Below are positions 37,017 to 46,297 of a stretch of 64,000 bases of DNA, one piece after another. Within the stretch, counting starts at the first letter, position 1. The number at the start of each line of letters is the position of its first letter. The translations under genes and the position numbers were made by a program. This DNA comes from Clostridium sp. MD294 (GTDB lineage: Bacteria > Bacillota > Clostridia > Lachnospirales > Anaerotignaceae): positions 2,296,130 to 2,360,129 of the forward strand of contig NZ_CP097810.1 in the NCBI RefSeq assembly GCF_000364165.2, read 5' to 3'. The notes beneath the pieces are model-generated. The model was not told the origin of the DNA, did no database searches, and worked only from the letters and a program-made list of their open reading frames with translations.

Positions 37017-37400
37017 CTATACTAATCCCATAATGACATCTAACAAAGATAGCAATACTGGTGCTGAAATTATCATCATCATAATTTTCCCTGCAAGTTC
37101 AATTTTAGATGCAATACTGTTTTGGCCTGCATCAATACATAACTGCATACCAAATTGTGCTAAATAAGCAATTCCAGTTACTTTTAACACAATAGCAAAA
37201 TATCCTTTACTCACACCTGCTTTTTGTGCTGTTTCTTCTAAAAGAGAAAGTAATATTTCTAATTTTGTACAAATAGAAATAAATATCAAAACTCCTGTTG
37301 TAACTGCTATCAAAAGACTTATTTCTGGTTTTTGTTCTTTTATTGTAATACAAAGTATTGTTCCTATTAGTCCAACTGCTACAATTTGTGCCATATTCAT
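37017..37400 (-). CDS. spoIIIAD: Stage III sporulation protein AD
   Basis: Protein of 127 residues, highly hydrophobic with four membrane helices. It includes GVSKGYFAIVLKVTGIAYLA and CIDAGQNSIASKIELAGKI. It is a small integral membrane subunit of the SpoIIIA complex, between spoIIIAC and spoIIIAE. Confidence 0.95.
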   Translation of the reverse strand: MNMAQIVAVGLIGTILCITIKEQKPEISLLIAVTTGVLIFISICTKLEILLSLLEETAQKAGVSKGYFAIVLKVTGIAYLAQFGMQLCIDAGQNSIASKIELAGKIMMMIISAPVLLSLLDVIMGLV

Positions 37401-37421
37401 AAATATCCTCCCACAGTGCCA

Positions 37422-37616
37422 TTAAATTTGAAACAGCGTTTGCACTGTATCAAACAACTGACTTATGTATTGTATTACCCAAAAAAGCACTACTACAAGT
37501 CCTGCTAATGTTGTCATCATAGCTTGTTCTTCTCTGCCTGCTCTCACCAAAACTTGATTTAACACAGCTACTAATATTCCTACTGCTGCAATCTGAAATA
37601 CAATATTAATTTCCAT
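37422..37616 (-). CDS. spoIIIAC: Stage III sporulation protein AC
   Basis: Protein of 64 residues with two membrane helices (VFQIAAVGILVAVLNQVL and MTTLAGLVVVLFWVIQYI). Size and position are exactly as in other spore formers. Confidence 0.95.
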   Translation of the reverse strand: MEINIVFQIAAVGILVAVLNQVLVRAGREEQAMMTTLAGLVVVLFWVIQYISQLFDTVQTLFQI

Positions 37617-37634
37617 AAAATATTTACCCCCTTT

Positions 37635-38156
37635 TTATAATAATATCACTATAATCAACATTCCTCCCAATATCCCCATACTAGAATATAATTTTTGTTG
37701 TTGTTTCTTTTTTTGTTGTAACTGTGCTAATGTCATTTCAATATATTGTAAAAGTAAACAAATACTTGCTTTTTGTTGCGTTATGTCCAAATATCCCATA
37801 GAATAGCCAAAACACAATATTGCATCAATATCTTGTTTTTCTAAATATGTTTTTTGTTTCCAATTTAATACTGCTTTTTTCCATATTTCTTCTCCTTTTT
37901 CTCCTTCTCTTTTTTCCATTTCTTGGGCTGTTTTTAAAAACAGACTACCTATCACATTATTATATTTTAATCCAATTTCTTCTAATGCTTCTGGTAAAGG
38001 TGTTGATAGAAAATCAATTTGGTTTTGAAGCATTGTCATTGCACTTTGCATTTTTTGTAGTTCTTCTATGCGATAACATATTTTTTTGCCAAAACAAATA
38101 CCTGTAATAGTACAACTTAGCATTACTATTAAAGCACCTATTAACTGTAAAAACAT
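37635..38156 (-). CDS. spoIIIAB: Stage III sporulation protein AB
   Basis: Start ATG 38156 is chosen because GGGAGG lies 9 bases upstream, giving 173 residues. An earlier start at 38186 would lie inside spoIIIAA. The N-terminal membrane helix (MFLQLIGALIVMLSCTITG), an RIEEL helix pair and a C-terminal helix follow. The fold resembles type II secretion GspF-like proteins. It is a membrane partner of the SpoIIIAA ATPase. Confidence 0.94.
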   Translation of the reverse strand: MFLQLIGALIVMLSCTITGICFGKKICYRIEELQKMQSAMTMLQNQIDFLSTPLPEALEEIGLKYNNVIGSLFLKTAQEMEKREGEKGEEIWKKAVLNWKQKTYLEKQDIDAILCFGYSMGYLDITQQKASICLLLQYIEMTLAQLQQKKKQQQKLYSSMGILGGMLIIVILL

Positions 38157-38169
38157 ATTATTTTCCTCC

Positions 38170-39126
38170 CTACATTTTATAAACAATTTCTAAATTTCTA
38201 TTGTAAATTGTTTGAATTTCTCCTACTCTTTTTTTTGCAGAAAGTACTACAATGCTATGAAAAACACCATTTTTTATCATATTTCCTAATATTTCCCTCT
38301 TTTTTACATCTTCCAAATCATTTCCATGTATAGTACAAAGTAACTGTATACCTGCATTTACAATACTTTCTATTGCTACAAAATCTTCTTTTTTTCCAAT
38401 TTCATCTACAGCAATAATATGAGGTGACATACTTCTAACAAGCATAAGCATACCCTCTGCTTTAGGACAACAATCTAAAATGTCTGTTCTAATTCCTACA
38501 TCATTTTGAGCAACCCCTTTATAACAGCCTGCTATTTCTCCTCTTTCATCTGCTACACCTACAGTTTGTCCCTCAAAAAAGCCTTTTTTACCATTGCTAA
38601 GTTGTCTTACCATATCTCTTAATAGTGTTGTTTTACCACAAGCAGGAGGCGAAACTAAAAGTGTATTATAAAAATTTTTGTTTTCTATAACATACTTTAA
38701 AACCATATCACTACAGCCTTTTACTTCATGAGAAATTCTTATATTTAATGCACTAATATTTTGTATTGCTTTTATAGCACCATTTTCAACTACTACTTTT
38801 CCTACAATGCCAATTCTATGGCCGCCTTCTATTGTTAAAAAACCATTTTTTATTTCTTCTGAAAAAGCATACAAGGAATATCTGCTTGCCCTTTCTAATA
38901 TATGTTGTATATCTTCTCTTTTTGGAAAATAAGCTTCTTCTATTTTGTCTGTAATACTTCCATCTTCTTTTATAATATATTCTTTTCTTTGAGCAAATAT
39001 AAAAAGAGGTTTTTCTACTCTAATATGTATTTCTTCTATTTCTTCTAAAAAGTCTTGTTTTAATGATTGTATAATTTGTTTTAAATTTTCTCCAAATGTT
39101 TTCAAAAGCACATTTTTTACTGACAT
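38170..39126 (-). CDS. spoIIIAA: Stage III sporulation protein AA, ATPase
   Basis: Protein of 318 residues and first gene of the operon. Walker A SPPACGKTT is at about 159-167 and Walker B-like HIIAVDEIG near 236. It resembles secretion ATPases of the GspE/VirB11 type. It powers the mother-cell to forespore channel after engulfment. The operon is expected to be sigma-E driven. The leader (39127-39424) has a weak CATATACT match but no convincing -35, so I do not call a promoter. Confidence 0.96.
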   Translation of the reverse strand: MSVKNVLLKTFGENLKQIIQSLKQDFLEEIEEIHIRVEKPLFIFAQRKEYIIKEDGSITDKIEEAYFPKREDIQHILERASRYSLYAFSEEIKNGFLTIEGGHRIGIVGKVVVENGAIKAIQNISALNIRISHEVKGCSDMVLKYVIENKNFYNTLLVSPPACGKTTLLRDMVRQLSNGKKGFFEGQTVGVADERGEIAGCYKGVAQNDVGIRTDILDCCPKAEGMLMLVRSMSPHIIAVDEIGKKEDFVAIESIVNAGIQLLCTIHGNDLEDVKKREILGNMIKNGVFHSIVVLSAKKRVGEIQTIYNRNLEIVYKM

Positions 39127-39424
39127 ATGTTGTCCTCCTTTTTATTATTTATATTTATGAAAATCCCCTTTAGTATATGACATATTACAAAAATTTTTCT
39201 GTACAGTTATGATAAAATATGATAAAATTTTTTTATAATATTTTTTAATAAACTGTTAAAATTAGCTTATGAGATATTATTTTAAAGTTTCTTAATTAAT
39301 TCTAATATAAATTTATAAGATATTTCTTCAAATTTTTTTATTAATTCTATTTTGGAAAAAAATTAGAAAAAAGTTCATATATAGAAGTTTTTTATGTGTT
39401 GTTTATTTTTAAATAATTGAAGAG

Positions 39425-40219
39425 GTGATTTCCATTTATCCTTTTACGATATTACAATGTTTTGTCAATCAAGAAATTATTCCAAATATTATAGATTTTT
39501 TTCCAAAAGAAAAAAGCAATATAAAAATTATGATATGTAATATTATGCAGTCGAAACAAATGAATTTTCCAATTCATTTATTTTTGTTTTATTTAGATAA
39601 AGACCCATATCATACAATACAATTTATAAAAACAATACAAAATAGTTCAAAATACCGTAACTATCCTATCATTATTTTTTCTTACAACAAAAACTACTTA
39701 TTAAATGCTTTTTTCCAATTAAAGCCTTTCCAAGCAATTTTATTGCCTATCACTGAAGAAATTTCTAATAATTTATCAGAATATATTTATATTTATTATA
39801 ATATGTATAAAACAAGCTATAAAAAAACTTTAGAATTAAACTCTTCTTCTTGTTCTTATCATTTTTCAATAGATGATATTTTATTTGCAGAAGCTAGAAA
39901 CAGAAAAGTTTTTATTTATACAGAAAATAATACAATTACAGAAGTGCCTATAACATTTCAACATTTCTTAGAATTAATACCAGATAACACTTTAATACAA
40001 TCTCATCGCTCTTATATTATCAACCCTTATAAAATTTTAAAAATTGATAAAAGTTCCAGAAATTGGACAGTTAGTTTTTATAATACAGATAAAAAAGCAT
40101 TTATTAGTCGTCCTTACAGACAGATTACTTTAAATGCTATTTCTACTTATATGTTTCAAGAAAATTATGCTCAAGTAGAAAATTATCCTATGATTGACAT
40201 GTATTATTTCCGAGAGTAG
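39425..40219 (+). CDS. LytTR family DNA-binding regulator
   Basis: Protein of up to 264 residues. The N-terminal part (about 1-125) is receiver-like in size, but the phospho-acceptor is unclear (FYLDKDPYHTIQFIK). The C-terminal LytTR domain (about 145-245) has SIDDILFAEARNRKVFIYT and LIQSHRSYIINPYKI. The GTG at 39425 lies inside AGAGGTGAT, a good ribosome site, so the true start may be the in-frame ATT at 39434, a rare start codon. It lies 49 bases upstream of aroF. No sensor kinase is nearby. Confidence 0.82.
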   Translation: MISIYPFTILQCFVNQEIIPNIIDFFPKEKSNIKIMICNIMQSKQMNFPIHLFLFYLDKDPYHTIQFIKTIQNSSKYRNYPIIIFSYNKNYLLNAFFQLKPFQAILLPITEEISNNLSEYIYIYYNMYKTSYKKTLELNSSSCSYHFSIDDILFAEARNRKVFIYTENNTITEVPITFQHFLELIPDNTLIQSHRSYIINPYKILKIDKSSRNWTVSFYNTDKKAFISRPYRQITLNAISTYMFQENYAQVENYPMIDMYYFRE

Positions 40220-40268
40220 AATATACATAAAATACATTTTTACAATATGTTAAAGGAGGAACAAAAAC

Positions 40269-41282
40269 ATGATAGTTGTAATGAAACATTCTGCAACAGA
40301 AGAAAATATACAATCCATTATTCAAAAATTATATAGCTTAGGATTAGATGCTCATCTTTCTAGAGGTGCATCTATTACTATTATAGGCGTTGTTGGTGAT
40401 AAATCTAAATTTTTAGCTGAAAATCCTCAGCTTATGCCTGGCGTTGAAAAACTTGTTCCAATTAGTGAGTCTTATAAAGTAGCTAACATTCAATTTCACC
40501 CAGAACCTACTATTATTGATGTAAATGGTGTTAAAATAGGTGGTGACAATTTTGTTATTATGGCAGGGCCTTGTGCTATTGAAAGCTATGACCAACTTAT
40601 GGCATCTGCTATTGCAGCTAAAAACGCTGGTGCTCAAATATTAAGAGGTGGTGCATATAAACCTCGTACTTCTCCCTACTCTTTTCAAGGTTTAGAAGAA
40701 GAAGGTCTTCGTTATATGGCAGAAATTAAAAAAGAAACAGGTCTTTCTGTTATTACTGAAGTAACAAGCTGTAAAGCTGCAGAAACTGCTGTTAATTATG
40801 TAGATATTATGCAAATTGGTGCTAGAAATATGCAAAATTTCGAATTGCTTAAAGAAGTAGGAAAATCTAAATTACCTATATTATTAAAAAGAGGTCTTTC
40901 TGCAACAATAGATGAATGGCTAAATGCTGCAGAATATATTATGAGTGAAGGAAATGAAAAAGTAATACTTTGTGAAAGAGGTATTCGTACTTACGAAACA
41001 AGTACACGAAATACTTTAGACATTAGTGCTGTGCCTGTTTTAAGAAGCAAAACACATTTACCTATTATTATAGACCCAAGCCATGCTTCTGGTGTACGTG
41101 ATTATATTGCTCCTTTGAGTCGTGCCGCAGTAGCTGTTGGTGTAGACGGTCTTGAAATTGAAGTACACCCAAATCCTGCTGCAGCGATGTCTGATGGTTC
41201 ACAGTCATTAAATCCAGAAGATTTTAAACAACTTTGTGAAGAATTAAAACCATATATACAACTGTCAGGAAGGAAGTTTTAA
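40269..41282 (+). CDS. aroF: 3-deoxy-7-phosphoheptulonate synthase
   Basis: Protein of 337 residues. An N-terminal ferredoxin-like regulatory domain (about 1-70, MIVVMKHSATEENIQSIIQK) precedes the TIM-barrel of the AroA-beta/KDPS-like class. Motifs are VIMAGPCAIES, LRGGAYKPRTSPYSFQG and IIDPSHASG. It condenses PEP and erythrose-4-phosphate, the first step of the shikimate pathway. AAAGGAGG precedes ATG. It lies 2 bases upstream of tyrA. Confidence 0.95.
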   Translation: MIVVMKHSATEENIQSIIQKLYSLGLDAHLSRGASITIIGVVGDKSKFLAENPQLMPGVEKLVPISESYKVANIQFHPEPTIIDVNGVKIGGDNFVIMAGPCAIESYDQLMASAIAAKNAGAQILRGGAYKPRTSPYSFQGLEEEGLRYMAEIKKETGLSVITEVTSCKAAETAVNYVDIMQIGARNMQNFELLKEVGKSKLPILLKRGLSATIDEWLNAAEYIMSEGNEKVILCERGIRTYETSTRNTLDISAVPVLRSKTHLPIIIDPSHASGVRDYIAPLSRAAVAVGVDGLEIEVHPNPAAAMSDGSQSLNPEDFKQLCEELKPYIQLSGRKF

Positions 41283-41284
41283 AT

Positions 41285-42382
41285 ATGTTTTCTAAAATTG
41301 GCATTGTAGGACTTGGTTTGATAGGAGGTTCTCTTGCAAAAGCATTTCGAAACAGAACCTCTGTCAAAACAATTGTAGCATTTAATCGTCATGAAGATGT
41401 TTTATTAGAAGCAAAAAAGCAATGTGTTATTGATGACTATGCTACAGAAATTACAGATATATTTGAAAATTGTGACATTATTTTTATTTGTACACCCGTT
41501 CAAAACATTATGGAATATGCAGAAAAATTAATTCCTTTTATATCAAAAGATTGCATTGTTTCAGATGTAGGTAGTACAAAATGGGAATTATATCAAAAAA
41601 TGAAACAATATTCTGATAAATTTACATATATTGGCGGACACCCTATGACAGGCTCTGAACGTTTTCGATATAATGCTTCAAAAGAACATCTTTTTGAAAA
41701 TGCTTACTATATTTTAACACCAGATGAAACCATTACAGAAGAAAAAACAAATGCTTTTTCAGACTTTATACGTTCTATTGGTGCAATTACTGTAATACTT
41801 TCCCCTCAAGAACACGATTATGTTGTTGCTTCTATTAGTCATGTTCCTCATATTATTGCATCTGCTCTTGTACATAATGTGAAAAATTTGGATACACCAA
41901 ATCAATATATGCACTTATTAGCAGCGGGAGGATTTAAAGATATTACAAGAATTGCTTCTTCTAGTCCTGATATGTGGCAAGGTATTTGCATGGAAAATAA
42001 AGAGCAAATATTAAAAGTGCTTTCTTCTTTTGAAACAGTAATACAAGATATTCGTCAAAAGTTATCAAAAGAACAATATCAATCTGTACATGATTATTTT
42101 GATATAGCAAGAGTTTACAGAGACTCTTTTCTTTCTATTACACCGAAAAGTTTTGTAAAACGCTATGAAATTACTGTTGATGTATTAGACCGTCCTGGTA
42201 GTATTGCTATTATTGCAGTACTCTTTTCTAGTCATGGTATTAATATTAAAAATATGAGCATTGTTAATAACAGAGAACAACAACAAGGTGCTTTATATTT
42301 TGCTTTTGATACAGAAGAAGATAGACAAAAAAGTATTCATTTGCTTAATGACTTAAATTATGATGTTTTTGTAAAGGATTGA
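41285..42382 (+). CDS. tyrA: Prephenate dehydrogenase
   Basis: Protein of 365 residues. The NAD-binding start GIVGLGLIGGSLAKAFR is followed by the active-site region GGHPMTGSERFRYNAS and SHVPHIIASAL. A C-terminal ACT domain (about 295-365, DVLDRPGSIAIIAVLFSSHG) suggests tyrosine feedback control. It converts prephenate to 4-hydroxyphenylpyruvate. The gene is tightly packed between aroF and aroA. Confidence 0.95.
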   Translation: MFSKIGIVGLGLIGGSLAKAFRNRTSVKTIVAFNRHEDVLLEAKKQCVIDDYATEITDIFENCDIIFICTPVQNIMEYAEKLIPFISKDCIVSDVGSTKWELYQKMKQYSDKFTYIGGHPMTGSERFRYNASKEHLFENAYYILTPDETITEEKTNAFSDFIRSIGAITVILSPQEHDYVVASISHVPHIIASALVHNVKNLDTPNQYMHLLAAGGFKDITRIASSSPDMWQGICMENKEQILKVLSSFETVIQDIRQKLSKEQYQSVHDYFDIARVYRDSFLSITPKSFVKRYEITVDVLDRPGSIAIIAVLFSSHGINIKNMSIVNNREQQQGALYFAFDTEEDRQKSIHLLNDLNYDVFVKD

Positions 42383-42389
42383 TATACTA

Positions 42390-43670
42390 ATGAACCAAAT
42401 TATAACACCTAAAAAAAATATTCGTGCTACCATAACAGTACCTGGTGATAAATCTATTTCTCACAGAAGTATTATGTTTGGTGCATTAGCAAAAGGAGTA
42501 ACAGAAATAGAGGGTTTTCTTATGGGACAAGACTGCCTTTCTACAATTTCCTGTTTTCAAAAATTAGGTATTACAATAGAACAAAACAACAATAAAATAT
42601 TTGTTTACGGAAAAGGATTACATGGCTTAACAAAACCAAGTGAAACATTAGATGTAGGAAACAGTGGTACAACATTACGTTTAATCAGTGGCATATTATC
42701 TGCTCAACCTTTTTTATGTCATTTAACAGGAGATAGCTCTATACAAAAACGCCCTATGAACCGTATTGCTGTACCTTTGCGTAAAATGGGTGCTGTATTA
42801 ATAGGAAATGATAGAGAAAATTTATTTGCTCCTTTTACTATAGAGGGAAAAGCCCTACATTCTATCAAATACACACTCCCTGTAGCAAGTGCACAAGTAA
42901 AAAGTGCTATATTATTAGCTGGACTTTTTGCAAAAGGTGAAACAATTATAGTAGAACCAGAGCCTACTCGTGACCATACTGAAATTATGCTACGTTATAT
43001 GGGAGCAGATATACAAAAAATTGGAAATAAAATACATTGTAAACCAGTACCAGAACTTTATGCTCAAAAAATTGTTGTACCTGGTGATATTTCTTCTGCT
43101 GCTTATTTTATTGTAATGGCTTGTATTTGTAAAAATAGTGAAATTTTATTAAAAAATGTAGGTATCAATGAAACACGAACAGGTATTATTGATGCTTTGC
43201 AATCTATGGGAGGCAATATTACAATAGAAAATGAAAAAACAATAAATGGTGAAAAAACAGGTGATATTCATGTAAAATATTCTACTCTTCATGGTAGCAC
43301 AATAGGCGGTGCTGACATTCCTCGTCTTATTGATGAAATCCCTGTTATTGCTGTAGCTGGCTGCTTTGCAGAAGGCACAACAATTATAAAAGATGCACAA
43401 GAACTAAAAGTAAAAGAGTCAAATCGCATTAAAACAATTATTACAGAATTAAAAAAATTTGGTGCTAATATTACTGAAACAGATGATGGTATGATAATAC
43501 AGGGCGGAAATACATTAAAAGGTTGTGTTACACAAAGCTATCAAGACCATCGTATTGCTATGGCTATGGCAGTTGCTGGAACTGCTGCTTTAGGTGAAAC
43601 AACTATCATAGATGCAGAGTGTGTAAATATTTCTTTCCCAAATTTTTATGATATTATCACATCAATATAA
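42390..43670 (+). CDS. aroA: 3-phosphoshikimate 1-carboxyvinyltransferase (EPSP synthase)
   Basis: Protein of 426 residues. Motifs are PGDKSISHRSIMFGALA, DVGNSGTTLRLISG, SAQVKSAILLAGL, RDHTEIMLRYMGA and KVKESNRIKTI. It joins PEP to shikimate-3-phosphate. Last gene of the aroF-tyrA-aroA unit. The 195 bases after it hold no clear host gene and mark the left border of element 2. Confidence 0.96.
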   Translation: MNQIITPKKNIRATITVPGDKSISHRSIMFGALAKGVTEIEGFLMGQDCLSTISCFQKLGITIEQNNNKIFVYGKGLHGLTKPSETLDVGNSGTTLRLISGILSAQPFLCHLTGDSSIQKRPMNRIAVPLRKMGAVLIGNDRENLFAPFTIEGKALHSIKYTLPVASAQVKSAILLAGLFAKGETIIVEPEPTRDHTEIMLRYMGADIQKIGNKIHCKPVPELYAQKIVVPGDISSAAYFIVMACICKNSEILLKNVGINETRTGIIDALQSMGGNITIENEKTINGEKTGDIHVKYSTLHGSTIGGADIPRLIDEIPVIAVAGCFAEGTTIIKDAQELKVKESNRIKTIITELKKFGANITETDDGMIIQGGNTLKGCVTQSYQDHRIAMAMAVAGTAALGETTIIDAECVNISFPNFYDIITSI

Positions 43671-43841
43671 TGATAATCATTTTGTATTTTAACGGGAAAA
43701 GTCTACAATGTTGTATTTTCAACACTTTTATAGAAAAATACCTTTTTTAATTTATGGTAATATGTGTGTTTTTTCGTATAAAAGTGGGACAAAAGAAGGA
43801 CAAAAAAACAAAATTGTAGGACGGATTTGTTATATAAAACA

Positions 43842-43862
43842 AGGGGAGAATTTCTCCCCTAT
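43842..43862 (-). terminator. Terminator of the prophage late operon
   Basis: GGGGAGAA (43843-43850) pairs with TTCTCCCC (43852-43859). On the minus strand it lies at the dam stop and is followed by TTGTTTT. Confidence 0.8.
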
Positions 43863-43865
43863 CTC

Positions 43866-44627
43866 CTAAAAATTTGTTATAATCAATTCTTTATACATTC
43901 CTTTTCTACCATTACTAAGAGATAAGTTGCTACTTCTTTCTACCTCTTGTATATCAAATCCTTCATACAAATTTTTTATAAATTCATTATCATTATAGCT
44001 AAGTACAAAATGCCCTTTTATGTTTTTAAGGCTATCCCTCAAAAGTATATGTTGTTCTTTATCAAAAACATAATCTCCCATATGATATACTTTTTCCGCC
44101 TTATAGTATGGAGGGTCACAATAAAATAGCGTACCTTCTTTATCATATCGTGTTAGTATATCTGTAAAACTTTTATTTTCTATTACTACCTTTGATAACC
44201 TTTTTGCAATTTTTTCTGCATTTTGCAAAAGCAAATAAGGACTTCTGTAATTTGCACTATAGTGTTCTAATTTTGCACCGTAAGAGGTTCTAATCATATA
44301 ATAAAACATTGCTGCCCTTTGAATGTCTGTAAGTTCTTTTTTGTTATAGTCTTGTTTAAATTTGTTAAAAATCTCCCTTGCATTGAGCGTGAACTTCAAT
44401 TCTTGTAATACTTCTTTAGGATACTTTTTAATACATTGAAATAGATTTACTAAATCACTATTTATATCATTATATACTTCTTGTTCCGCATACTTTTCTC
44501 TATAAAGCAATACCCAAGCTGCACCGCCAAACACTTCTACATATCTGCTAATATATTGTGGAAATCTTTTTACAATTTCTTTTCGAAGTAGCTTTTTACC
44601 GCCAATCCAAGTAATAAAACTATCCAT
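43866..44627 (-). CDS. dam: DNA adenine methyltransferase, D12 (Dam) class
   Basis: Protein of 253 residues. The SAM-binding start is FITWIGGKKLL, the F-G-G motif is VEVFGGAAWVLLY, and the catalytic DPPY is in LFYCDPPYYKAEK. Target specificity is probably GATC-like but cannot be read from the sequence. It comes after a strong terminator behind the amidase gene and is the last gene of element 2, like a moron gene that protects phage DNA or alters host methylation. Confidence 0.93.
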   Translation of the reverse strand: MDSFITWIGGKKLLRKEIVKRFPQYISRYVEVFGGAAWVLLYREKYAEQEVYNDINSDLVNLFQCIKKYPKEVLQELKFTLNAREIFNKFKQDYNKKELTDIQRAAMFYYMIRTSYGAKLEHYSANYRSPYLLLQNAEKIAKRLSKVVIENKSFTDILTRYDKEGTLFYCDPPYYKAEKVYHMGDYVFDKEQHILLRDSLKNIKGHFVLSYNDNEFIKNLYEGFDIQEVERSSNLSLSNGRKGMYKELIITNF

Positions 44628-44651
44628 AACAACAAACCTCCTAACATAAAA

Positions 44652-44674
44652 AAAGAGGGCTTTTCGCCCTCATC
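44652..44674 (-). terminator. Terminator after the amidase gene
   Basis: GAGGGC (44655-44660) pairs with GCCCTC (44666-44671) and on the minus strand is followed by eight T residues. It overlaps the amidase stop, so dam needs read-through or its own promoter. Confidence 0.88.
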
Positions 44675-45347
44675 TGTCATACAATCCCATATTATCATGA
44701 GAAACGTAAATCCTCAACATATCATATGTTAACATCAACTCTCCTTTTTCATTTCCTACAAGAGCACCCTTGTCAATCAACTTTTTAATTGTGGGTTTTG
44801 CCCATTTTGGTACATCATCTATTTTATTGTAAAGCATTTCATTTCCTTCCTTCTTTTCTTCACTCAACTTCTTTTTAAAATCTAGCCATTGTATTTGATT
44901 TCTGACAAAAGGTTCTGGACACATTTTTCCTGTGACATCATAATGCCTAAGCACATTTTCTATTGGTATGTTGTACTTTTTCATAATAACCTTTATGAGT
45001 TTAATTGCTGTATTTTGCGTTTGTTCATTTATGTAATATTGCCCTTTGTCATCTTTTTCGCTACACATTTCAACACCAATGCTGTTATCATTTCTACATT
45101 TTGGGTGCTTATAGCTTTTTGCTCCACAATGCCAAGCCGTATCAGTATCTTTTACACTTTGTACTACATTGCTTTCATCTACAAAATAATGAGCCGAAGC
45201 ATTTCTATTTGGTTGAGCAAAATAATTACCATTACCTTCTGCCTTGTCACCGTTATTCGCTGTATAATGTACTACAATGTACTGTATAGATGATTTTCTA
45301 CCTTTATTGTAGTTACTTTGATGTGCTAACATCTGTTTGACTTCCAT
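44670..45347 (-). CDS. Phage endolysin, N-acetylmuramoyl-L-alanine amidase
   Basis: Amidase_2 domain with YIVVHYTANNGDKAEGN, ASAHYFVDESN, GVEMCSEKDDKG and LRHYDVTGKMCPEPF, supplying the zinc ligands His, His and Asp/Cys region. A short C-terminal part (VPKWAKPTIKKLIDKGALVG) resembles an SLH-like or wall-binding segment. The start chosen is ATG 45347, with AAAGGTGAT upstream. ATG 45362 overlaps the DUF4406 stop and is an alternative. It cleaves peptidoglycan for lysis. Confidence 0.93.
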   Translation of the reverse strand: MEVKQMLAHQSNYNKGRKSSIQYIVVHYTANNGDKAEGNGNYFAQPNRNASAHYFVDESNVVQSVKDTDTAWHCGAKSYKHPKCRNDNSIGVEMCSEKDDKGQYYINEQTQNTAIKLIKVIMKKYNIPIENVLRHYDVTGKMCPEPFVRNQIQWLDFKKKLSEEKKEGNEMLYNKIDDVPKWAKPTIKKLIDKGALVGNEKGELMLTYDMLRIYVSHDNMGLYDR

Positions 45348-45358
45348 AGTATCACCTT

Positions 45359-45673
45359 TCATTCATAAATAATGTCTAAACCATAAGCCTTAGCCGTTTC
45401 GTGTTCAATTCTACATCCTCTTGCCTTTTCCCAACCTCTACAAAAATAAACTGCTTGGCAGGTTGACATATATTTTAGAGATTTTGCAAGATGATACAAA
45501 GGAACATTTTCAAAACCTTTTTCTTTCAAATCCTGTTCATTATCATCAAAATAAGTATTTAACACTTCATAGCCTTTTTCTGTTAAAGCTGCTACTGCCC
45601 TTTCTCTTGTTTGTAAAATTTCTTGCTCTGTTTTGCCGCCCATTGTTTGTGATATCATTGCTATTTTTTTCAT
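45359..45673 (-). CDS. DUF4406 protein (nucleoside deoxyribosyltransferase-like)
   Basis: Protein of 104 residues: MISQTMGGKTEQEILQTRER at the start and FCRGWEKARGCRIEHETAKA near the end match DUF4406, a Rossmann-like fold related to nucleoside 2-deoxyribosyltransferases. It is found often in phages and its substrate is unknown. It sits between holin and endolysin, an unusual place for a nucleotide enzyme. Confidence 0.85.
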   Translation of the reverse strand: MKKIAMISQTMGGKTEQEILQTRERAVAALTEKGYEVLNTYFDDNEQDLKEKGFENVPLYHLAKSLKYMSTCQAVYFCRGWEKARGCRIEHETAKAYGLDIIYE

Positions 45674-45703
45674 AATATATTTTCCTCCTATTTTCTCTAT
45701 TTT

Positions 45704-45970
45704 TTAATCTTTTTTAGGTTTCTGATAAGTCAATGCTTGTTTACTATCTGTAATTCCTTGTGTAGTAGGGTCATTGACATAGCCCACAACTGCTACAACT
45801 ACACACCCTAATGCAAAAGGATTACTCAAAAGATTTTTCACTTGTTCCGCTAGTATTGCCCAACTGGTAAACATTTCTGGTTTTGCACCAACCGCCGCCA
45901 ACACTATCGCCACCAATCCAAACCAAAAATACGGATTTTTTGCCCTTACCTTCCAGTTGATTTTTTTCAT
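45704..45970 (-). CDS. Phage holin, phi LC3 family
   Basis: Protein of 88 residues opening MKKINWKVRAKNPYFWFGLV, the phi LC3 holin signature, with two membrane helices and a polar end (YVNDPTTQGITDSKQALTY). It makes the hole that releases or activates the endolysin encoded downstream. Confidence 0.92.
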   Translation of the reverse strand: MKKINWKVRAKNPYFWFGLVAIVLAAVGAKPEMFTSWAILAEQVKNLLSNPFALGCVVVAVVGYVNDPTTQGITDSKQALTYQKPKKD

Positions 45971-45973
45971 AAG

Positions 45974-46228
45974 CTATACCTTCCTTTCTTCTAATATACT
46001 TATTCTATTCTCGTGTTCTGCTAGTTGTTCATCTTGTTTGTCATTGTGTGCCCATATTTTAACGTGGCTGTCGTGATTATGATTTTCAAATTTCTCCATT
46101 TTTGACTCTAAATGCTCACAAGTATCATTTAATTTTGTAATGGTGTTTGTCAAATTCATAATAGGCTTTGTGACTGTAGCAATCAGCCCTAGCAATGCAA
46201 TCATTACTGTTACAATTTCCCACTCCAT
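45974..46228 (-). CDS. Small membrane protein with coiled coil, lysis accessory candidate
   Basis: Protein of 84 residues. An N-terminal membrane helix (IVTVMIALLGLIATV) is followed by a coiled coil (TNTITKLNDTCEHLESKMEK) and a charged end. The shape and place, 3 bases before the holin gene, resemble XhlA-like or holin-accessory proteins. No specific family is certain. Confidence 0.65.
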   Translation of the reverse strand: MEWEIVTVMIALLGLIATVTKPIMNLTNTITKLNDTCEHLESKMEKFENHNHDSHVKIWAHNDKQDEQLAEHENRISILEERKV

Positions 46229-46297
46229 ACTATTCCCTCCTTCCTACCCATACTAAAATCAAAATAGTCTACAAAAGTATCAATAAAAAAAAGAGCC

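Noticed and set aside
39127..39424. Sigma-E promoter upstream of spoIIIAA
   Set aside because: CATATACT on the minus strand is a partial -10 match, but no -35 match is found at the right spacing. The region is otherwise AT-rich without features.
40220..40268. T-box or other amino-acid riboswitch in front of aroF
   Set aside because: Only 49 bases separate aroF from the upstream gene, with no specifier loop or terminator structure visible.
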